Both the position numbers and the translations under genes were made by a program. A stretch of 64,000 nucleotides of DNA, from the NCBI RefSeq assembly GCF_018780105.1, contig NZ_JADMKC010000018.1:96060-160059 (forward strand), in the 5' to 3' direction. This DNA is from Thiobacillus sp. (GTDB taxonomy: Bacteria > Pseudomonadota > Gammaproteobacteria > Burkholderiales > Thiobacillaceae). Positions 36,093-46,861 of this stretch are shown here, in pieces (position 1 is the first letter of the stretch; every line of letters starts with the position of its first letter). The notes beneath the pieces are model-generated. The model was not told where the DNA came from. It saw only the letters and a list, made by a program, of their open reading frames with translations, and did no database searches.

Positions 36093-36964
36093 CTAGCTTC
36101 GAGCCAGCGCTTGCTGCACGGCTTCACCCAGCCCGGCTGGGCTCTGCGCGATAACCACGCCCGCCGCTTCGAGCGCACGGATCTTGGCGTCCGCCGTGCC
36201 TGCGCCGCCGGCGATGATCGCGCCCGCATGGCCCATGCGCTTGCCCTTGGGCGCGGTGCGCCCGGCAATGTAGGCTGCCACCGGCTTCTTCATGTTCGAG
36301 CGGATGAATTCGGCCGCTTCCTCCTCGCGGCTGCCGCCGATTTCGCCAACCATGATCACGGCTTCGGTCTGCGGATCGGCTTCGAACAGCGCCAGGCAAT
36401 CGATGAAGTCGAGGCCCTTGATCGGATCGCCGCCGATGCCGACGCAGGTCGATTGACCAAGATCGAGTTGCGTGGTCTGGTACACGGCTTCGTAGGTCAG
36501 CGTGCCGGAGCGCGAGACGATGCCGATCCTGCCCTTCTGATGAATGACGCCGGGCATGATGCCGATCTTGCATTCGCCCGAGGTGATGATGCCGGGGCAG
36601 TTTGGACCGATCAGCTTGGCGCCGTTGGCACGCAAGGCCGCCTTCACGTTCAGCATGTCGAGTACTGGAATGCCTTCGGTGATGCAGACGATGACCTCGA
36701 TGCCGGCGTCGGCCGCTTCGAGGATCGAGTCGGCGGCAAACGCGGCCGGCACGTAGATCATGGTCGCTTGCGCGCCGGTCTGCCGCACCGCGTCGCGCAC
36801 GGTGTTGAATACCGGCAGGTTCAGATGCGTCTGCCCGCCCTTGCCCGGCGTCACGCCACCGACCATCTGCGTGCCGTAGGCGATCGCCTGTTCGGAATGG
36901 AAGCTGCCCTGCTTGCCCGTGAAGCCCTGGCAAATCACTTTGGTATTTTGGTTGACGAGGATGC

Positions 36965-36968
<4 letters not shown>
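36093..36968 (-). CDS. sucD: Succinyl-CoA synthetase alpha subunit
   Basis: TCA-cycle enzyme subunit of 291 residues that is phosphorylated on histidine during catalysis, in [13 protein letters not shown]. The CoA-binding N-terminal domain contains [15 protein letters not shown], and [13 protein letters not shown] is a further family motif. Its start overlaps the sucC stop (ATGA). Confidence 0.97.
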
Positions 36969-38125
<1,157 letters not shown>

Positions 38126-38130
38126 GTTTG

Positions 38131-39318
38131 ATGGAAGCTCGCCAAAACGTGCATTTTGAAGCAAAGCCCGCCGATGCGGAAGCCACGGAAACCGTCATTC
38201 GCGTGATTCCGCGCATGGCCGACCTCGATCCGACAGCCTGGGACGCACTGGCGGGCGACTCGCCTTTTCTGCGCCACGCTTTTTTACACGCGCTGGAAGC
38301 CAGCGGATGCGTTGGCGCCGACATCGGCTGGGAGCCGGTGCACCTGGCGCTGTTCCGCAACGGCCAGCTCGACGCCGCCATGCCGCTCTACATCAAGCAT
38401 CATTCCTGGGGCGAGTTCGTATTCGACTGGGCCTGGGCAGATGCGTATCGCCGCCACGGAGTGGCCTACTACCCCAAGCTGGTGTGCTGCGTGCCGTTCT
38501 CGCCTGTGCCTGGCGCGCGCCTGCTGGCAAGAAACGATGCCGACCGCGGCACGCTGCTGCAGGCAGCGCTCAAACTCATGCAGGACCTGAGCTTCTCGTC
38601 CCTGCACATCCTGTTCCCCACCGAACCGGACCATGCCGCGCTCCAGGCCACGCCGCTCATGCACCGCAGCGGCTTCCAGTTTCACTGGCATAACGCGGGC
38701 TATGCCGATTTCGAGGCCTTCCTCGCCGCGATGACGCACGACAAGCGCAAGAAAATCCGCCAGGAAAGAAAGAAACTCGCCGCCGCAGGCGTCACCTTCC
38801 GTTGGGTCGAAGGCGCGGAAAGCACCGACGCCGACTGGGATCACTTCTATCGCTGTTACGCCGACACCTACGCCCGCCATCGCAGCGACCCGCATTTAAA
38901 CCATGCGTTCTTCGCCGCCATCCGCGCGTCGATGCCAGAAAACCTGGTGCTCATCATCGCCGACCGGCAAGGCGAGCCCATCGCCTGTTCGTTCTGCGTC
39001 AAGGATGGCCAGCGGCTATACGGTCGCCACTGGGGCACCCTGGAATATGTGCCCGGCCTGCATTTCGAGACCTGCTACCAGCAGGGCATCGAATACGCGA
39101 TTGCGCATGGCCTGCAGGTGTTCGAAGGCGGCGCGCAGGGCGAGCATAAACTGGCGCGCGGCCTCGTCCCCACTGCCACGCATTCCTGGCACTGGCTGGA
39201 AAACGCCGAATTCCGCGAGGCGGTCGACCGTTTTCTCGAACGCGAAACCGACGCCATCAGTCATTACATGGATGAGCTGGACGCGCCGTTCCGCCGCGAG
39301 CTGCCGTCGACAAAATAA
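38131..39318 (+). CDS. DUF482 / peptidoglycan-bridge-like GNAT-fold acyltransferase
   Basis: 395 residues. The family marks are LHILFPTEPDH, FQFHWHNAGYADFEAFLAAM, then a basic KRKKIRQERKK stretch, and a C-terminal EGGAQGEHKLARGLVPT. This is the DUF482 family with a tandem GNAT fold related to FemX-like aminoacyl or acyl transferases. The substrate is unknown. The ATG at 38131 follows an in-frame TTG that is less likely. It diverges from sucC, and a hairpin (GGCCTG...CAGGCC) lies just after its stop. Confidence 0.82.
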   Translation: MEARQNVHFEAKPADAEATETVIRVIPRMADLDPTAWDALAGDSPFLRHAFLHALEASGCVGADIGWEPVHLALFRNGQLDAAMPLYIKHHSWGEFVFDWAWADAYRRHGVAYYPKLVCCVPFSPVPGARLLARNDADRGTLLQAALKLMQDLSFSSLHILFPTEPDHAALQATPLMHRSGFQFHWHNAGYADFEAFLAAMTHDKRKKIRQERKKLAAAGVTFRWVEGAESTDADWDHFYRCYADTYARHRSDPHLNHAFFAAIRASMPENLVLIIADRQGEPIACSFCVKDGQRLYGRHWGTLEYVPGLHFETCYQQGIEYAIAHGLQVFEGGAQGEHKLARGLVPTATHSWHWLENAEFREAVDRFLERETDAISHYMDELDAPFRRELPSTK

Positions 39319-39472
39319 GTCCGGATACGGGCCTGCTGACACAGGCCTGTCATGCTCAACTGAAACACTCAACGAATGGCCTGCTGCGCTATGATTCAGC
39401 TCAGCGGATAGCGCCTGATAACAAGATCCAATAAAAAACTGACTTTCCCATTTAAATTTGGAGCGTGAACCC

Positions 39473-40369
39473 ATGATTATTCGTCCCCTCTCTGCAGCAC
39501 TGCTGATTGCGCTAACTACGCAGGCTCAAGCCAACATCGACATCCAGTTCGACTTCAGCTACGACACCAACAACTTTTTCAGCGATGCCAGCCGTATATC
39601 TGTGCTGGAATCCGCTGCCAGCGTGTTCGAAAGCCGTTTTTCCGACTCATTCAGCGCCATCACTTCTTCCGGCCCGAATGGTTTCGATCCGCTTTTCTTC
39701 AACCCTGCCAACCCCGTTGGCGCAGAGCTCAGCAACAACAACGACACCTTCGCCGCCAATGTGATCCGGGTTTATGCCGGTGGCTACAACTTCACCACCA
39801 ACACCCTTGGCATGGGCGGCGGTGGCGGCTACAACTGCTCGGGTATCGGCAGCTTTTGCAGCGATGCCACCCAGCGCGGCCAGGGCGATGTTGCGGGTGT
39901 GGACGCCCATGACGTTGCTCCCTGGGGCGGCTCGATCACTTTCGATTCTGCTGGCACCAACTGGCATTTCGGCCAGACCACCACCGGGCTCGACAACAAC
40001 GAATTCGACTTTTACTCGGTTGCCGTGCACGAACTGGCTCACCTGCTTGGCTTCGGCGCATCCGATTCATTCAAAAATCTGATCAGCAACGGTAACTTTG
40101 TCGGTGCGGAAGCCGGCTCACACGCCTTGAACGGCGATCAAGACCACTGGGCGTCGGGCACCCTGAGTTTCGCCAATGGCGTCAGCCAGGAAGCGGCGAT
40201 GACGCCCAGCCTCACCAACGGCACCCGAAAATATTTCACCGAACTCGATTTCGCCGCCATGCAGGATATCGGCTGGCAAGTCACCCCTGTGCCGGAAGCC
40301 GACACCTGGACGATGCTGCTGGCAGGTCTGGGTCTGGTCGGATTCGCCGCCCGGCGACGCAAGGCGTAG
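39473..40369 (+). CDS. PEP-CTERM-anchored putative metalloprotease
   Basis: 298 residues. A signal peptide (PLSAALLIALTTQAQA) is followed by a secreted domain with HELAHLLGFG, a zinc-protease HExxH motif at residues 186-190. The residue at the usual third-ligand position of metzincins is alanine, with an aspartate two residues on. The C-terminus VPEADTWTMLLAGLGLVGFA then RRRKA is a PEP-CTERM sorting signal, normally cut by exosortase. GGGGGYNCSG and low-complexity glycine are seen. No exosortase gene is in the window. The ATG at 39473 was chosen for the signal peptide. Confidence 0.82.
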   Translation: MIIRPLSAALLIALTTQAQANIDIQFDFSYDTNNFFSDASRISVLESAASVFESRFSDSFSAITSSGPNGFDPLFFNPANPVGAELSNNNDTFAANVIRVYAGGYNFTTNTLGMGGGGGYNCSGIGSFCSDATQRGQGDVAGVDAHDVAPWGGSITFDSAGTNWHFGQTTTGLDNNEFDFYSVAVHELAHLLGFGASDSFKNLISNGNFVGAEAGSHALNGDQDHWASGTLSFANGVSQEAAMTPSLTNGTRKYFTELDFAAMQDIGWQVTPVPEADTWTMLLAGLGLVGFAARRRKA

Positions 40370-40384
40370 CCTTTTCGATATGCA

Positions 40385-40419
40385 ATAAAAAACGGCGGGT
40401 GAACCCGCCGTTTTTTATT
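40385..40419. terminator. Bidirectional terminator between protease and antiporter genes
   Basis: A perfect 13-bp stem AAAAAACGGCGGG / CCCGCCGTTTTTT with a TGAA loop at 40387-40416. The A and T runs serve both strands, and the two flanking genes converge on it. Confidence 0.9.
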
Positions 40420-40434
40420 GTGTGATGGTTCGGA

Positions 40435-41436
40435 TCAGATCAGAACCGCCGTCAGGTAGCCCACATACAGCGCACCGTTCACAAACAGATGCCATACGCG
40501 CAAGCCGCCATTCAGCGCAGCCCAGCGCAGCCAGAAGGCCGCCACCAGCGTGACGACCACGCCCAGCAGCACTTCCATTTGCGGCGCCCACGGCGTCAGC
40601 GAAATGCCGATCGCGGGCAGCAGCGTGCCCTGAAACACCATGGCGCCGGTGATGTTACCGAACGCCAGCGTGTCCTTGCGCTTGCGGATCCACAGGATGG
40701 AATTCACTTTTTCCGGCAACTCGGTCGCAATCGGAATGATCATCAACGACAGCAGCAGGGCGGACAGGCCGATGATCGGTGCGGCGGCTTCCACGCCATG
40801 AATGAAGCCCTTTGCACCCACTACCAGCAATGCCAGGCCCATCGCCAGTTGCACAATGATGAACAGCATGTTCTGTGGCAGGCCCAACCGGGTCAGCAGC
40901 ATCGGCGAGCCGGCCTCGGTGGCGTGGCCATCTTCGACCAGCTTGCTCGACGCGCGCAGGGTCATCATCACGTAGATGAAATAAATCAACACCATGACGA
41001 ACGCAATGGCGGCACGCACCCAGCCCTCGCCATGGGGAATGAACAAGGCCACGAAGGCCAGCGAGAACGCGATCAGGAAAAAGTCGAGATCGCGCTTGAG
41101 GCCGGTGCGCTCGGGTGTGAGGTGGCCCTGAATTCCGCGCCGCTTGAGCACGGCCAGCGCCATCAGGCTGACCGACAGCGTCGACAGCATCAAGGGCGCG
41201 CCCAGGATGGCGCCGACGCCAATTTCTTCGCCAACCTGCGCATTGCCGGTTCCGGCAAAAATCGCCAGCAACGGCACCATGGTTTCGGGCATGGCCGTAC
41301 CGACCGCGGCAAACAGGGAGCCGGTGACGCCTTCCGAGATTTTGAGTTTTTCGCCCAGGTGTTCGAGCGCGTTGACAAAGATTTCAGCCGCCACCAGGAT
41401 CACGACCAGATAGCCCAATAATTCGAGAAACAACAT
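40435..41436 (-). CDS. CaCA-type sodium/calcium (cation) antiporter
   Basis: 333 residues with about ten membrane helices in two inverted halves. The ion-binding alpha repeats are AAVGTAMPETMVPLLAIFAG near residue 48 and IPIATELPEKVNSILWIRKR in the second half. These match the calcium:cation antiporter superfamily (YrbG-like). The ion cannot be named from sequence. The ATG at 41436 lies 22 bases from the start of the divergent thioredoxin-like gene. Confidence 0.88.
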   Translation of the reverse strand: MLFLELLGYLVVILVAAEIFVNALEHLGEKLKISEGVTGSLFAAVGTAMPETMVPLLAIFAGTGNAQVGEEIGVGAILGAPLMLSTLSVSLMALAVLKRRGIQGHLTPERTGLKRDLDFFLIAFSLAFVALFIPHGEGWVRAAIAFVMVLIYFIYVMMTLRASSKLVEDGHATEAGSPMLLTRLGLPQNMLFIIVQLAMGLALLVVGAKGFIHGVEAAAPIIGLSALLLSLMIIPIATELPEKVNSILWIRKRKDTLAFGNITGAMVFQGTLLPAIGISLTPWAPQMEVLLGVVVTLVAAFWLRWAALNGGLRVWHLFVNGALYVGYLTAVLI

Positions 41437-41458
41437 GAGAGACAGCCAGGAGGAAAAC

Positions 41459-41830
41459 GTGGATTCTACCAGCCGGACGCCCTGCCCTCCGCTGGCATTT
41501 TCATGCCTGAACGAAGGGGGCTATCACGGTCGTCTGGCGACGACGGCGGGCGTAGCGCTCGTGTTGTTCAGTGCGCCGGCCTGCGGTGCCTGCCGGGGCT
41601 GGAAAAGCCTGTTGCCGACAGCGCTTACCGGAATGGCCGACGCGCTGTATGAAGTCGATGTCAGCGTAGCCACCGGCGTGGCGCGCTACTTCGGCATCTT
41701 TCATCTGCCCACGCTGTATTTGTATCGCGACGGGCGGTTTCACGCCGAGTTGCAATGTGAAGCGCGGCCGGAGGCCATCCGGCAAAGCGTACAACGCCTG
41801 CTGGCTGCGCCGTCGCAGGATGAACCTTGA
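41459..41830 (+). CDS. Thioredoxin-fold protein with a CxxC motif
   Basis: 123 residues. The active-site motif CGAC is in SAPACGACRGW, with the cis-proline in FHLPTLYLYRDG, as in thioredoxins. The GTG at 41459 is chosen because a full AGGAGG ribosome site lies six bases upstream; an ATG at 41435 overlaps the antiporter start and has no site. There is no signal peptide, so it is probably cytoplasmic. Partner unknown. Confidence 0.82.
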   Translation: MDSTSRTPCPPLAFSCLNEGGYHGRLATTAGVALVLFSAPACGACRGWKSLLPTALTGMADALYEVDVSVATGVARYFGIFHLPTLYLYRDGRFHAELQCEARPEAIRQSVQRLLAAPSQDEP

Positions 41831-41872
41831 ACCCGGATAATCCATTAGGTGGATTTTCCGGGTTGAACCGCC

Positions 41873-42322
41873 TCAGGTCAGGGCGCGCCCCAGGAACACC
41901 ACGGCAATCGTCAGCAGCCCAAGGCTGAGGTTGATGCCGATCAGCATGCGAATCTGACCCAGAGCCGCACCGCCGGCAGGCCAGTTCTGCTCGCTCACCG
42001 CACGCTTGAGTTTTTTGTAGGGGGCGAAGAACACATGGGCGAACAACAGCATCATCACCACACCGAGCGCCAGCATAGCCAGTGCGTAATGCGGCGTGGC
42101 CGCGCCCAGCTGCATCAGCATGTGCAGGCCGGTTGCCAGGACCAGCGTCACCGACACCCACACCCAGGGGAAGAACTTGCCGAATACGCCAGCCCACAGG
42201 GTCAGGCGCTGCGGTGGTTCCAGCACGGCAGCCGCCACCGGGCGCAGCGCCATATAGGCGAAGAACATGCCGCCGACCCAGACTACGATACCCAGCACAT
42301 GCAATATTGCGGACAGTTCCAT
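41873..42322 (-). CDS. CopD-family small membrane protein
   Basis: 149 residues with four membrane helices. It begins MELSAILHVLGIVVWVGGMF with the conserved histidine and tryptophan of the CopD/DUF4149-type family. Such proteins are linked to copper or heme handling, but the function of the short forms is unproven. AAAGGAAATAGC upstream of the ATG at 42322 supports that start over the one at 42337. It is the last gene of the run after rnhB. Confidence 0.78.
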   Translation of the reverse strand: MELSAILHVLGIVVWVGGMFFAYMALRPVAAAVLEPPQRLTLWAGVFGKFFPWVWVSVTLVLATGLHMLMQLGAATPHYALAMLALGVVMMLLFAHVFFAPYKKLKRAVSEQNWPAGGAALGQIRMLIGINLSLGLLTIAVVFLGRALT

Positions 42323-42333
42323 GCTATTTCCTT

Positions 42334-42942
42334 TCAAAAAAGTAAAGCTTGATCGAGCGCAAGTTTAACCGGGCCGAAACTGCGTCGGTGGTGTGGGCAG
42401 GCGCCATGGGTTTTCAATGCGGCCAGGTGTACGGCCGTCCCGTAGCCCATATGCTGGGCAAATCCATAAGCAGGAAACTCCGCGTGCAACTGCTGCATAA
42501 ACTGGTCGCGTGCCGTTTTGGCCAGGATCGATGCTGCAGCAATCGCCGCCACCTTGTCGTCGCCCTTGACCACGGCCTGCGAACGCCATGACCAGTTGGG
42601 ACAACGGTTACCGTCCACCCAGACGTCGTCCGGCGCGCGCGCCAGTCCGGCCACGGCACGTTGCATCGCCAGCATCGTGGCCTGCAGGATATTCAACTGG
42701 TCGATTTCAGCGACGCTGGCCTCGGCCACGCACCAGGCAGCGGCATGCAAACGGATGGCGCCGGCCAGTTGTTCGCGTTTGCTTGCGCTGAGCTTCTTGG
42801 AATCGCGCAGACCGGGAATCGGCCGTTCGGGATCGAGCATGACGGCTGCCGCCATCACCGGCCCGGCCAGCGGCCCGCGTCCGGCTTCATCGACACCGCA
42901 CAAGCCGAGCGGCCCGACATGCAAAATAACCGGCGACGTCAC
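42334..42942 (-). CDS. rnhB: Ribonuclease HII
   Basis: Removes ribonucleotides and RNA primers from DNA. 202 residues. Motifs [25 protein letters not shown] and [18 protein letters not shown] carry the catalytic acidic residues. The start is a GTG at 42942 that overlaps the lpxB stop (GTGA); the frame is open upstream inside lpxB. lpxB-rnhB order is standard. Confidence 0.95.
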   Translation of the reverse strand: MTSPVILHVGPLGLCGVDEAGRGPLAGPVMAAAVMLDPERPIPGLRDSKKLSASKREQLAGAIRLHAAAWCVAEASVAEIDQLNILQATMLAMQRAVAGLARAPDDVWVDGNRCPNWSWRSQAVVKGDDKVAAIAAASILAKTARDQFMQQLHAEFPAYGFAQHMGYGTAVHLAALKTHGACPHHRRSFGPVKLALDQALLF

Positions 42943-44069
42943 ACGCCCTCCAGATAAGGTTCGAGCGCTTCGGCGATGCGTGCGCTGGCGTTCTGCCGCA
43001 GGCTCATATGCATCGCATGAAATCTGTCGGCCAGCGCCTGGCAGCGCGGCGCATCCGCGAGCCAGGCCAGCGCGTCGGCGGCAAGATGCGCCGGCGTCGC
43101 GTCCTCCTGCACCCGCTCCGGCACCACGAAGTCGCGCGCCAGAATGTTCGGCAAGCCGATCCACGGCAACAAGGCTTTCTTGCGCATCAGGTAGGCGGTC
43201 AGTGCCGGCACCCGGTAGGTAATCACCATCGGCTTCTTGAACAGCGCAGCTTCGAGCGTGGCAGTGCCGGATGCGACCAGCGCCACGTCGCACGCCGCCA
43301 GTGCGGCATGCGACTGCCCATTCAGGATATGCAGGGGCAGCGCCCTGCCCTGTGCAGCCTGGCGGATCAGCTGCGCAGCCGATTCGCTCGCGGCGGGCAG
43401 CACGAACTGTGCCTCGGGCTGACGCTGCAGAATCAATCCTGCGGCATCGAGCATCAACTGCGCGTGGCGCTTCACTTCGCTGAGCCGGCTGCCTGGCAGC
43501 AGCGCAATCACCGGACCTGCCTGCAGTCCCAGCGCGACGCGAGCAGCCGCGACATCCGGCTGCAACGGAATCACATCGGCCAGCGGATGGCCCACGTAGG
43601 TGACGGGAATGCCGGCATCCTGATAAATCTTTTCCTCGAACGGAAACACCACCAGCATCTGCGATACCGCTTGCCCGATGCGGTGAATGCGTTCAGGCCG
43701 CCATGCCCACAGCGAGGGGCTGACAAAATGCACGGTGGGGATTCCAGCCTGCTTGAGCCGTGTTTCAAGCGTGAAATTGAAATCCGGCGCATCGATGCCA
43801 ACGAAGACGCGCGGCCGCTCCTGCAAAAAATGGCGCGTGATGCGCGAGCGTATCCACAATAGCTCAGGCAGGTGGCGCAGCACCTCGACATAGCCGTTGA
43901 CCGCCAGCTTGTCGCTGGAGTAGACCGCATCGACGCCAGCCTGGGCGAGCCGGGGCCCGGCGATGCCGGCGGCGCGCAACGCAGGATGGGCTTGCTTGAG
44001 TGCGCGCACGAAATGTGCGCCGAGCAGATCGCCGGAGGCTTCACCGGCGACCAGCCCCAGATCGATCAT
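42939..44069 (-). CDS. lpxB: Lipid-A-disaccharide synthase
   Basis: Joins UDP-diacylglucosamine and lipid X at the inner membrane in lipid A synthesis. 376 residues starting [20 protein letters not shown]. Glycosyltransferase features include [25 protein letters not shown] and [13 protein letters not shown]. Its start overlaps the lpxA stop by four bases. Confidence 0.96.
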   Translation of the reverse strand: MIDLGLVAGEASGDLLGAHFVRALKQAHPALRAAGIAGPRLAQAGVDAVYSSDKLAVNGYVEVLRHLPELLWIRSRITRHFLQERPRVFVGIDAPDFNFTLETRLKQAGIPTVHFVSPSLWAWRPERIHRIGQAVSQMLVVFPFEEKIYQDAGIPVTYVGHPLADVIPLQPDVAAARVALGLQAGPVIALLPGSRLSEVKRHAQLMLDAAGLILQRQPEAQFVLPAASESAAQLIRQAAQGRALPLHILNGQSHAALAACDVALVASGTATLEAALFKKPMVITYRVPALTAYLMRKKALLPWIGLPNILARDFVVPERVQEDATPAHLAADALAWLADAPRCQALADRFHAMHMSLRQNASARIAEALEPYLEGV

Positions 44070-44842
44070 CGGATGATGCCGCGCTCGGATCGCGCGAGAA
44101 AATCGAGCAACTGCTGTACTTCGGGGTGGCTGGCCGCATCGTCCCCGAGTTTGGTCTGCGCCTCGGCAACCGTATTGCCTTCGCGGTAAACGATCTTGTA
44201 GGCGCGCTTCAGCGCAGACAAGGCGTCGGCCGAAAAACCGCGCCGCTTGAGGCCTTCGCTGTTGAGGCCGTGCGGTGCGGCAGGCTGGCCGGCTGCCATG
44301 ACGAAGGGCGGAATGTCCTTGAACACCACGCTTGAAATTCCCGTCATCACGTGCGCGCCGATCTTGCAGAACTGGTGCACGCCGGTAAAGCCGCCCAGAA
44401 TCACCCAGTCGCCAATTTCGGCGTGCCCGGCAAGCGAGGCGTTGTTGGCGAAGATCGTGCGGTCGCCCACCACGCAGTCGTGCGCGATATGGACATAGGC
44501 CATGATCCAGTTGTGATTGCCGATCGTGGTGACGCCGCGACCCTGCACGGTACCGACGTTGAAAGTGCAGAACTCGCGGATGACGTTGTCGTCGCCGATC
44601 TCAAGCCGCGTCGGTTCGCCCGCGTATTTCTTGTCCTGCGGCACTTCGCCGAGCGAGACAAAATGAAAAATCTGGTTGCGCGCACCGATGCGGGTGTGGC
44701 CGGTAATGACCGCATGGGCGCCGACCGTGGTGCCGGCGCCGATCGCAACGTGCTCGCCGATGATGCTGTAGGGGCCGATCTCGACATCGTCGGCCAGCTG
44801 TGCGCCTGCCGCGACCAGCGCGGTGGGGTGAATCTTCGCCAT
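44066..44842 (-). CDS. lpxA: UDP-N-acetylglucosamine O-acyltransferase
   Basis: First step of lipid A synthesis. 258 residues. Left-handed beta-helix hexapeptide repeats (for example IGPYSIIGEHVAIGAGTTVG) fill the first two-thirds. The catalytic histidine lies in the ITGHTRIGARNQIFHF region or just after. It lies one base after fabZ. Confidence 0.96.
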   Translation of the reverse strand: MAKIHPTALVAAGAQLADDVEIGPYSIIGEHVAIGAGTTVGAHAVITGHTRIGARNQIFHFVSLGEVPQDKKYAGEPTRLEIGDDNVIREFCTFNVGTVQGRGVTTIGNHNWIMAYVHIAHDCVVGDRTIFANNASLAGHAEIGDWVILGGFTGVHQFCKIGAHVMTGISSVVFKDIPPFVMAAGQPAAPHGLNSEGLKRRGFSADALSALKRAYKIVYREGNTVAEAQTKLGDDAASHPEVQQLLDFLARSERGIIR

Positions 44843-44843
44843 G

Positions 44844-45287
44844 TCAGGGCTTGTCGCGCAGGGTGGCCATCAGTTCCGCCTCGGCGACCAGCGCGCCGTC
44901 CACTTCGGCGCGTCCCGTGTATTTCCAGATGCCGCGCATCTCGCGCACGATGGCGATCTTCAACACCAGCTGATCGCCCGGCAGGACCGGCTTCTTGAAG
45001 CGCGCGCCGTCGATGCCGGCGAAATACACAATCCCGATGTCTTCCGGCGCAATGTTCTTGGTCTTGAACGACAGGATGGCCGCCGCCTGTGCCATCGCTT
45101 CCAGAATCAGCACGCCCGGCATCACCGGAGCGACCGGAAAATGCCCCGGGAAGAACGGCTCGTTGATGGTGACATTCTTGATCGCGGTGATGGTCTTGCC
45201 GAGTTCCATCTCGGTCACCTTGTCGATCAGCAGGAAGGGGTAGCGATGCGGCAGATATTGCATCACCTGCGTGATATCCATGATCAT
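44844..45287 (-). CDS. fabZ: 3-hydroxyacyl-ACP dehydratase FabZ
   Basis: 147-residue hot-dog-fold dehydratase of fatty acid synthesis. The active-site histidine is in [16 protein letters not shown] and the glutamate in LEAMAQAAA. The first ATG overlaps the lpxD stop; an ATG two codons later is equally possible. Its place between lpxD and lpxA links acyl supply to lipid A. Confidence 0.96.
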   Translation of the reverse strand: MIMDITQVMQYLPHRYPFLLIDKVTEMELGKTITAIKNVTINEPFFPGHFPVAPVMPGVLILEAMAQAAAILSFKTKNIAPEDIGIVYFAGIDGARFKKPVLPGDQLVLKIAIVREMRGIWKYTGRAEVDGALVAEAELMATLRDKP

Positions 45288-46327
45288 GATTGTCTTTCCG
45301 ACGGGTTTTCCAATTCGCCAAGGCGAGTTTCAAGTTGTTTGACGCGCTTGACCAGCTTGTCGAGGTTGCGCATGTGCACTGCGTTTTTCTGCCACACCTC
45401 GTGCTCCGAGAACGGCAGCGCCGAGGTGTAGGTGCCGGCCTTGGGCAGGGACTTGGTGATCAGCGTGTTGGTCGATATGCGCGTGCCGTCGGCGATCTCG
45501 ATGTGGCCGAATATCATGGCCGCGCCACCGATGGTGCAATGGCGACCGATTCTGGCGCTGCCGGCGATGCCGGTACAGGCCGCGATCGCACTATGCGCGC
45601 CCACCACCACGTTGTGGGCAATCTGGATCAGGTTGTCGAGCTTGACGCCCTCCTCGATCACGGTGTCTTCGAGCGCACCGCGATCGATGGTGGTACACGC
45701 GCCCACTTCGACATCGTCGCCGATCATGACCCGGCCAATCTGCGGAATCTTCTCCCAGCGACCGTCGTTCGGTGCAAAACCAAAACCATCCGCACCGATC
45801 ACGCAGCCGGAGTGCAGTATGGCGCGATCGCCGATTTCACAGCGGTGATACACGGTGACATGGGCATGCAGCAGACAGTCCGCCCCGACGCGCGCATGGT
45901 CGCCCACCACACTGTTGGCACCGATCACCGTGCGTGCGCCGATCACCGCGCCCGTCCCGATCACGGCACCCGCAGCGATGCAGGCATCGGTGGCAATGAC
46001 GGCATCTTCCGCCACCGTTGCGGCCGGGTGTATGCCCACCGGCGGTCGCGGCGGCGGGTTCAGCAAGGCCGAAACGCGCGCGAAATACAGATAGGGATTG
46101 GCGGTCAAAATGCGCGGCAGGTCGCTCGCATCGCGCGCGTCCAGCGGCAGGATCACTGCGCCGGCCTGGGTAGCGGCCAGCTGCGCCAGATATTTGCTTT
46201 GCGAGACAAAGCCTATTTCATCCTGCGCAGCCTGTGCCAGCGGCGCAACCTGGCGGATCGTCCGCGTGCCATCGCCCACCAACTCCCCGCCGAAACGGGC
46301 AACCAACTCAGTCAGCGTAACCGTCAT
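45284..46327 (-). CDS. lpxD: UDP-3-O-acylglucosamine N-acyltransferase
   Basis: 347 residues. An N-terminal uridine-binding domain precedes hexapeptide beta-helix repeats such as [20 protein letters not shown]. The catalytic histidine is expected in the [12 protein letters not shown] region. It lies nine bases after skp and is coupled to fabZ. Confidence 0.96.
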   Translation of the reverse strand: MTVTLTELVARFGGELVGDGTRTIRQVAPLAQAAQDEIGFVSQSKYLAQLAATQAGAVILPLDARDASDLPRILTANPYLYFARVSALLNPPPRPPVGIHPAATVAEDAVIATDACIAAGAVIGTGAVIGARTVIGANSVVGDHARVGADCLLHAHVTVYHRCEIGDRAILHSGCVIGADGFGFAPNDGRWEKIPQIGRVMIGDDVEVGACTTIDRGALEDTVIEEGVKLDNLIQIAHNVVVGAHSAIAACTGIAGSARIGRHCTIGGAAMIFGHIEIADGTRISTNTLITKSLPKAGTYTSALPFSEHEVWQKNAVHMRNLDKLVKRVKQLETRLGELENPSERQS

Positions 46328-46336
46328 CAGTCTGGC

Positions 46337-46843
46337 TTATTTGCCGCCCAGCGCTTTCATCACGCGATCGGTGATGTCGCTTTTGGCATCCACAAAGACG
46401 GCCTGCTCGATGATGATGTCGAATTTTTCCGCGCGGGCGATTTCCTGAATCGTCTTGCGCGCACGCTCCTGAATCTGCCCCAGCTCTTCGTTGCGACGCA
46501 GGTTGAGGTCTTCGCGGAACTCGCGTTCCTGGCGCTGCAGCTCGCGGCTGTGATTACCCAGTTCACGTTCCTTGTTCTTGCGCTCGGTGTCGGACATGGT
46601 CACCCCGTCCTTGTCGAGCTGCGCCTGTAGTTCGCGCGCCTGCTTGGCCAGCTTCTGCAACTCCTGCTGGCGCGCGGCAAATTCGCGTTCCAGCTTCTTT
46701 TGCGCAGCCACCGAAAGCGGCGCTTCGCGCAGCAGTTTCTCGGTATTGACGAAACCGATCTTCGTTTCGGCAAGCGCGGGAGCGACCGCAAAAGCGGATG
46801 CCAGCATCAGGGAAACGGCCAATAGCTTGATTTTCATTTTCAC
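46337..46843 (-). CDS. skp: Periplasmic chaperone Skp/OmpH
   Basis: 168 residues with a signal peptide (KIKLLAVSLMLASAFAVAPALA). The body is rich in charged, coiled-coil helix (KKLEREFAARQQELQKLAKQ), as in the Skp tentacles that carry unfolded outer membrane proteins to BamA. It lies 18 bases after bamA in the usual order. Confidence 0.93.
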   Translation of the reverse strand: MKMKIKLLAVSLMLASAFAVAPALAETKIGFVNTEKLLREAPLSVAAQKKLEREFAARQQELQKLAKQARELQAQLDKDGVTMSDTERKNKERELGNHSRELQRQEREFREDLNLRRNEELGQIQERARKTIQEIARAEKFDIIIEQAVFVDAKSDITDRVMKALGGK

Positions 46844-46861
46844 ACTCCGTAAATCTCTGCC

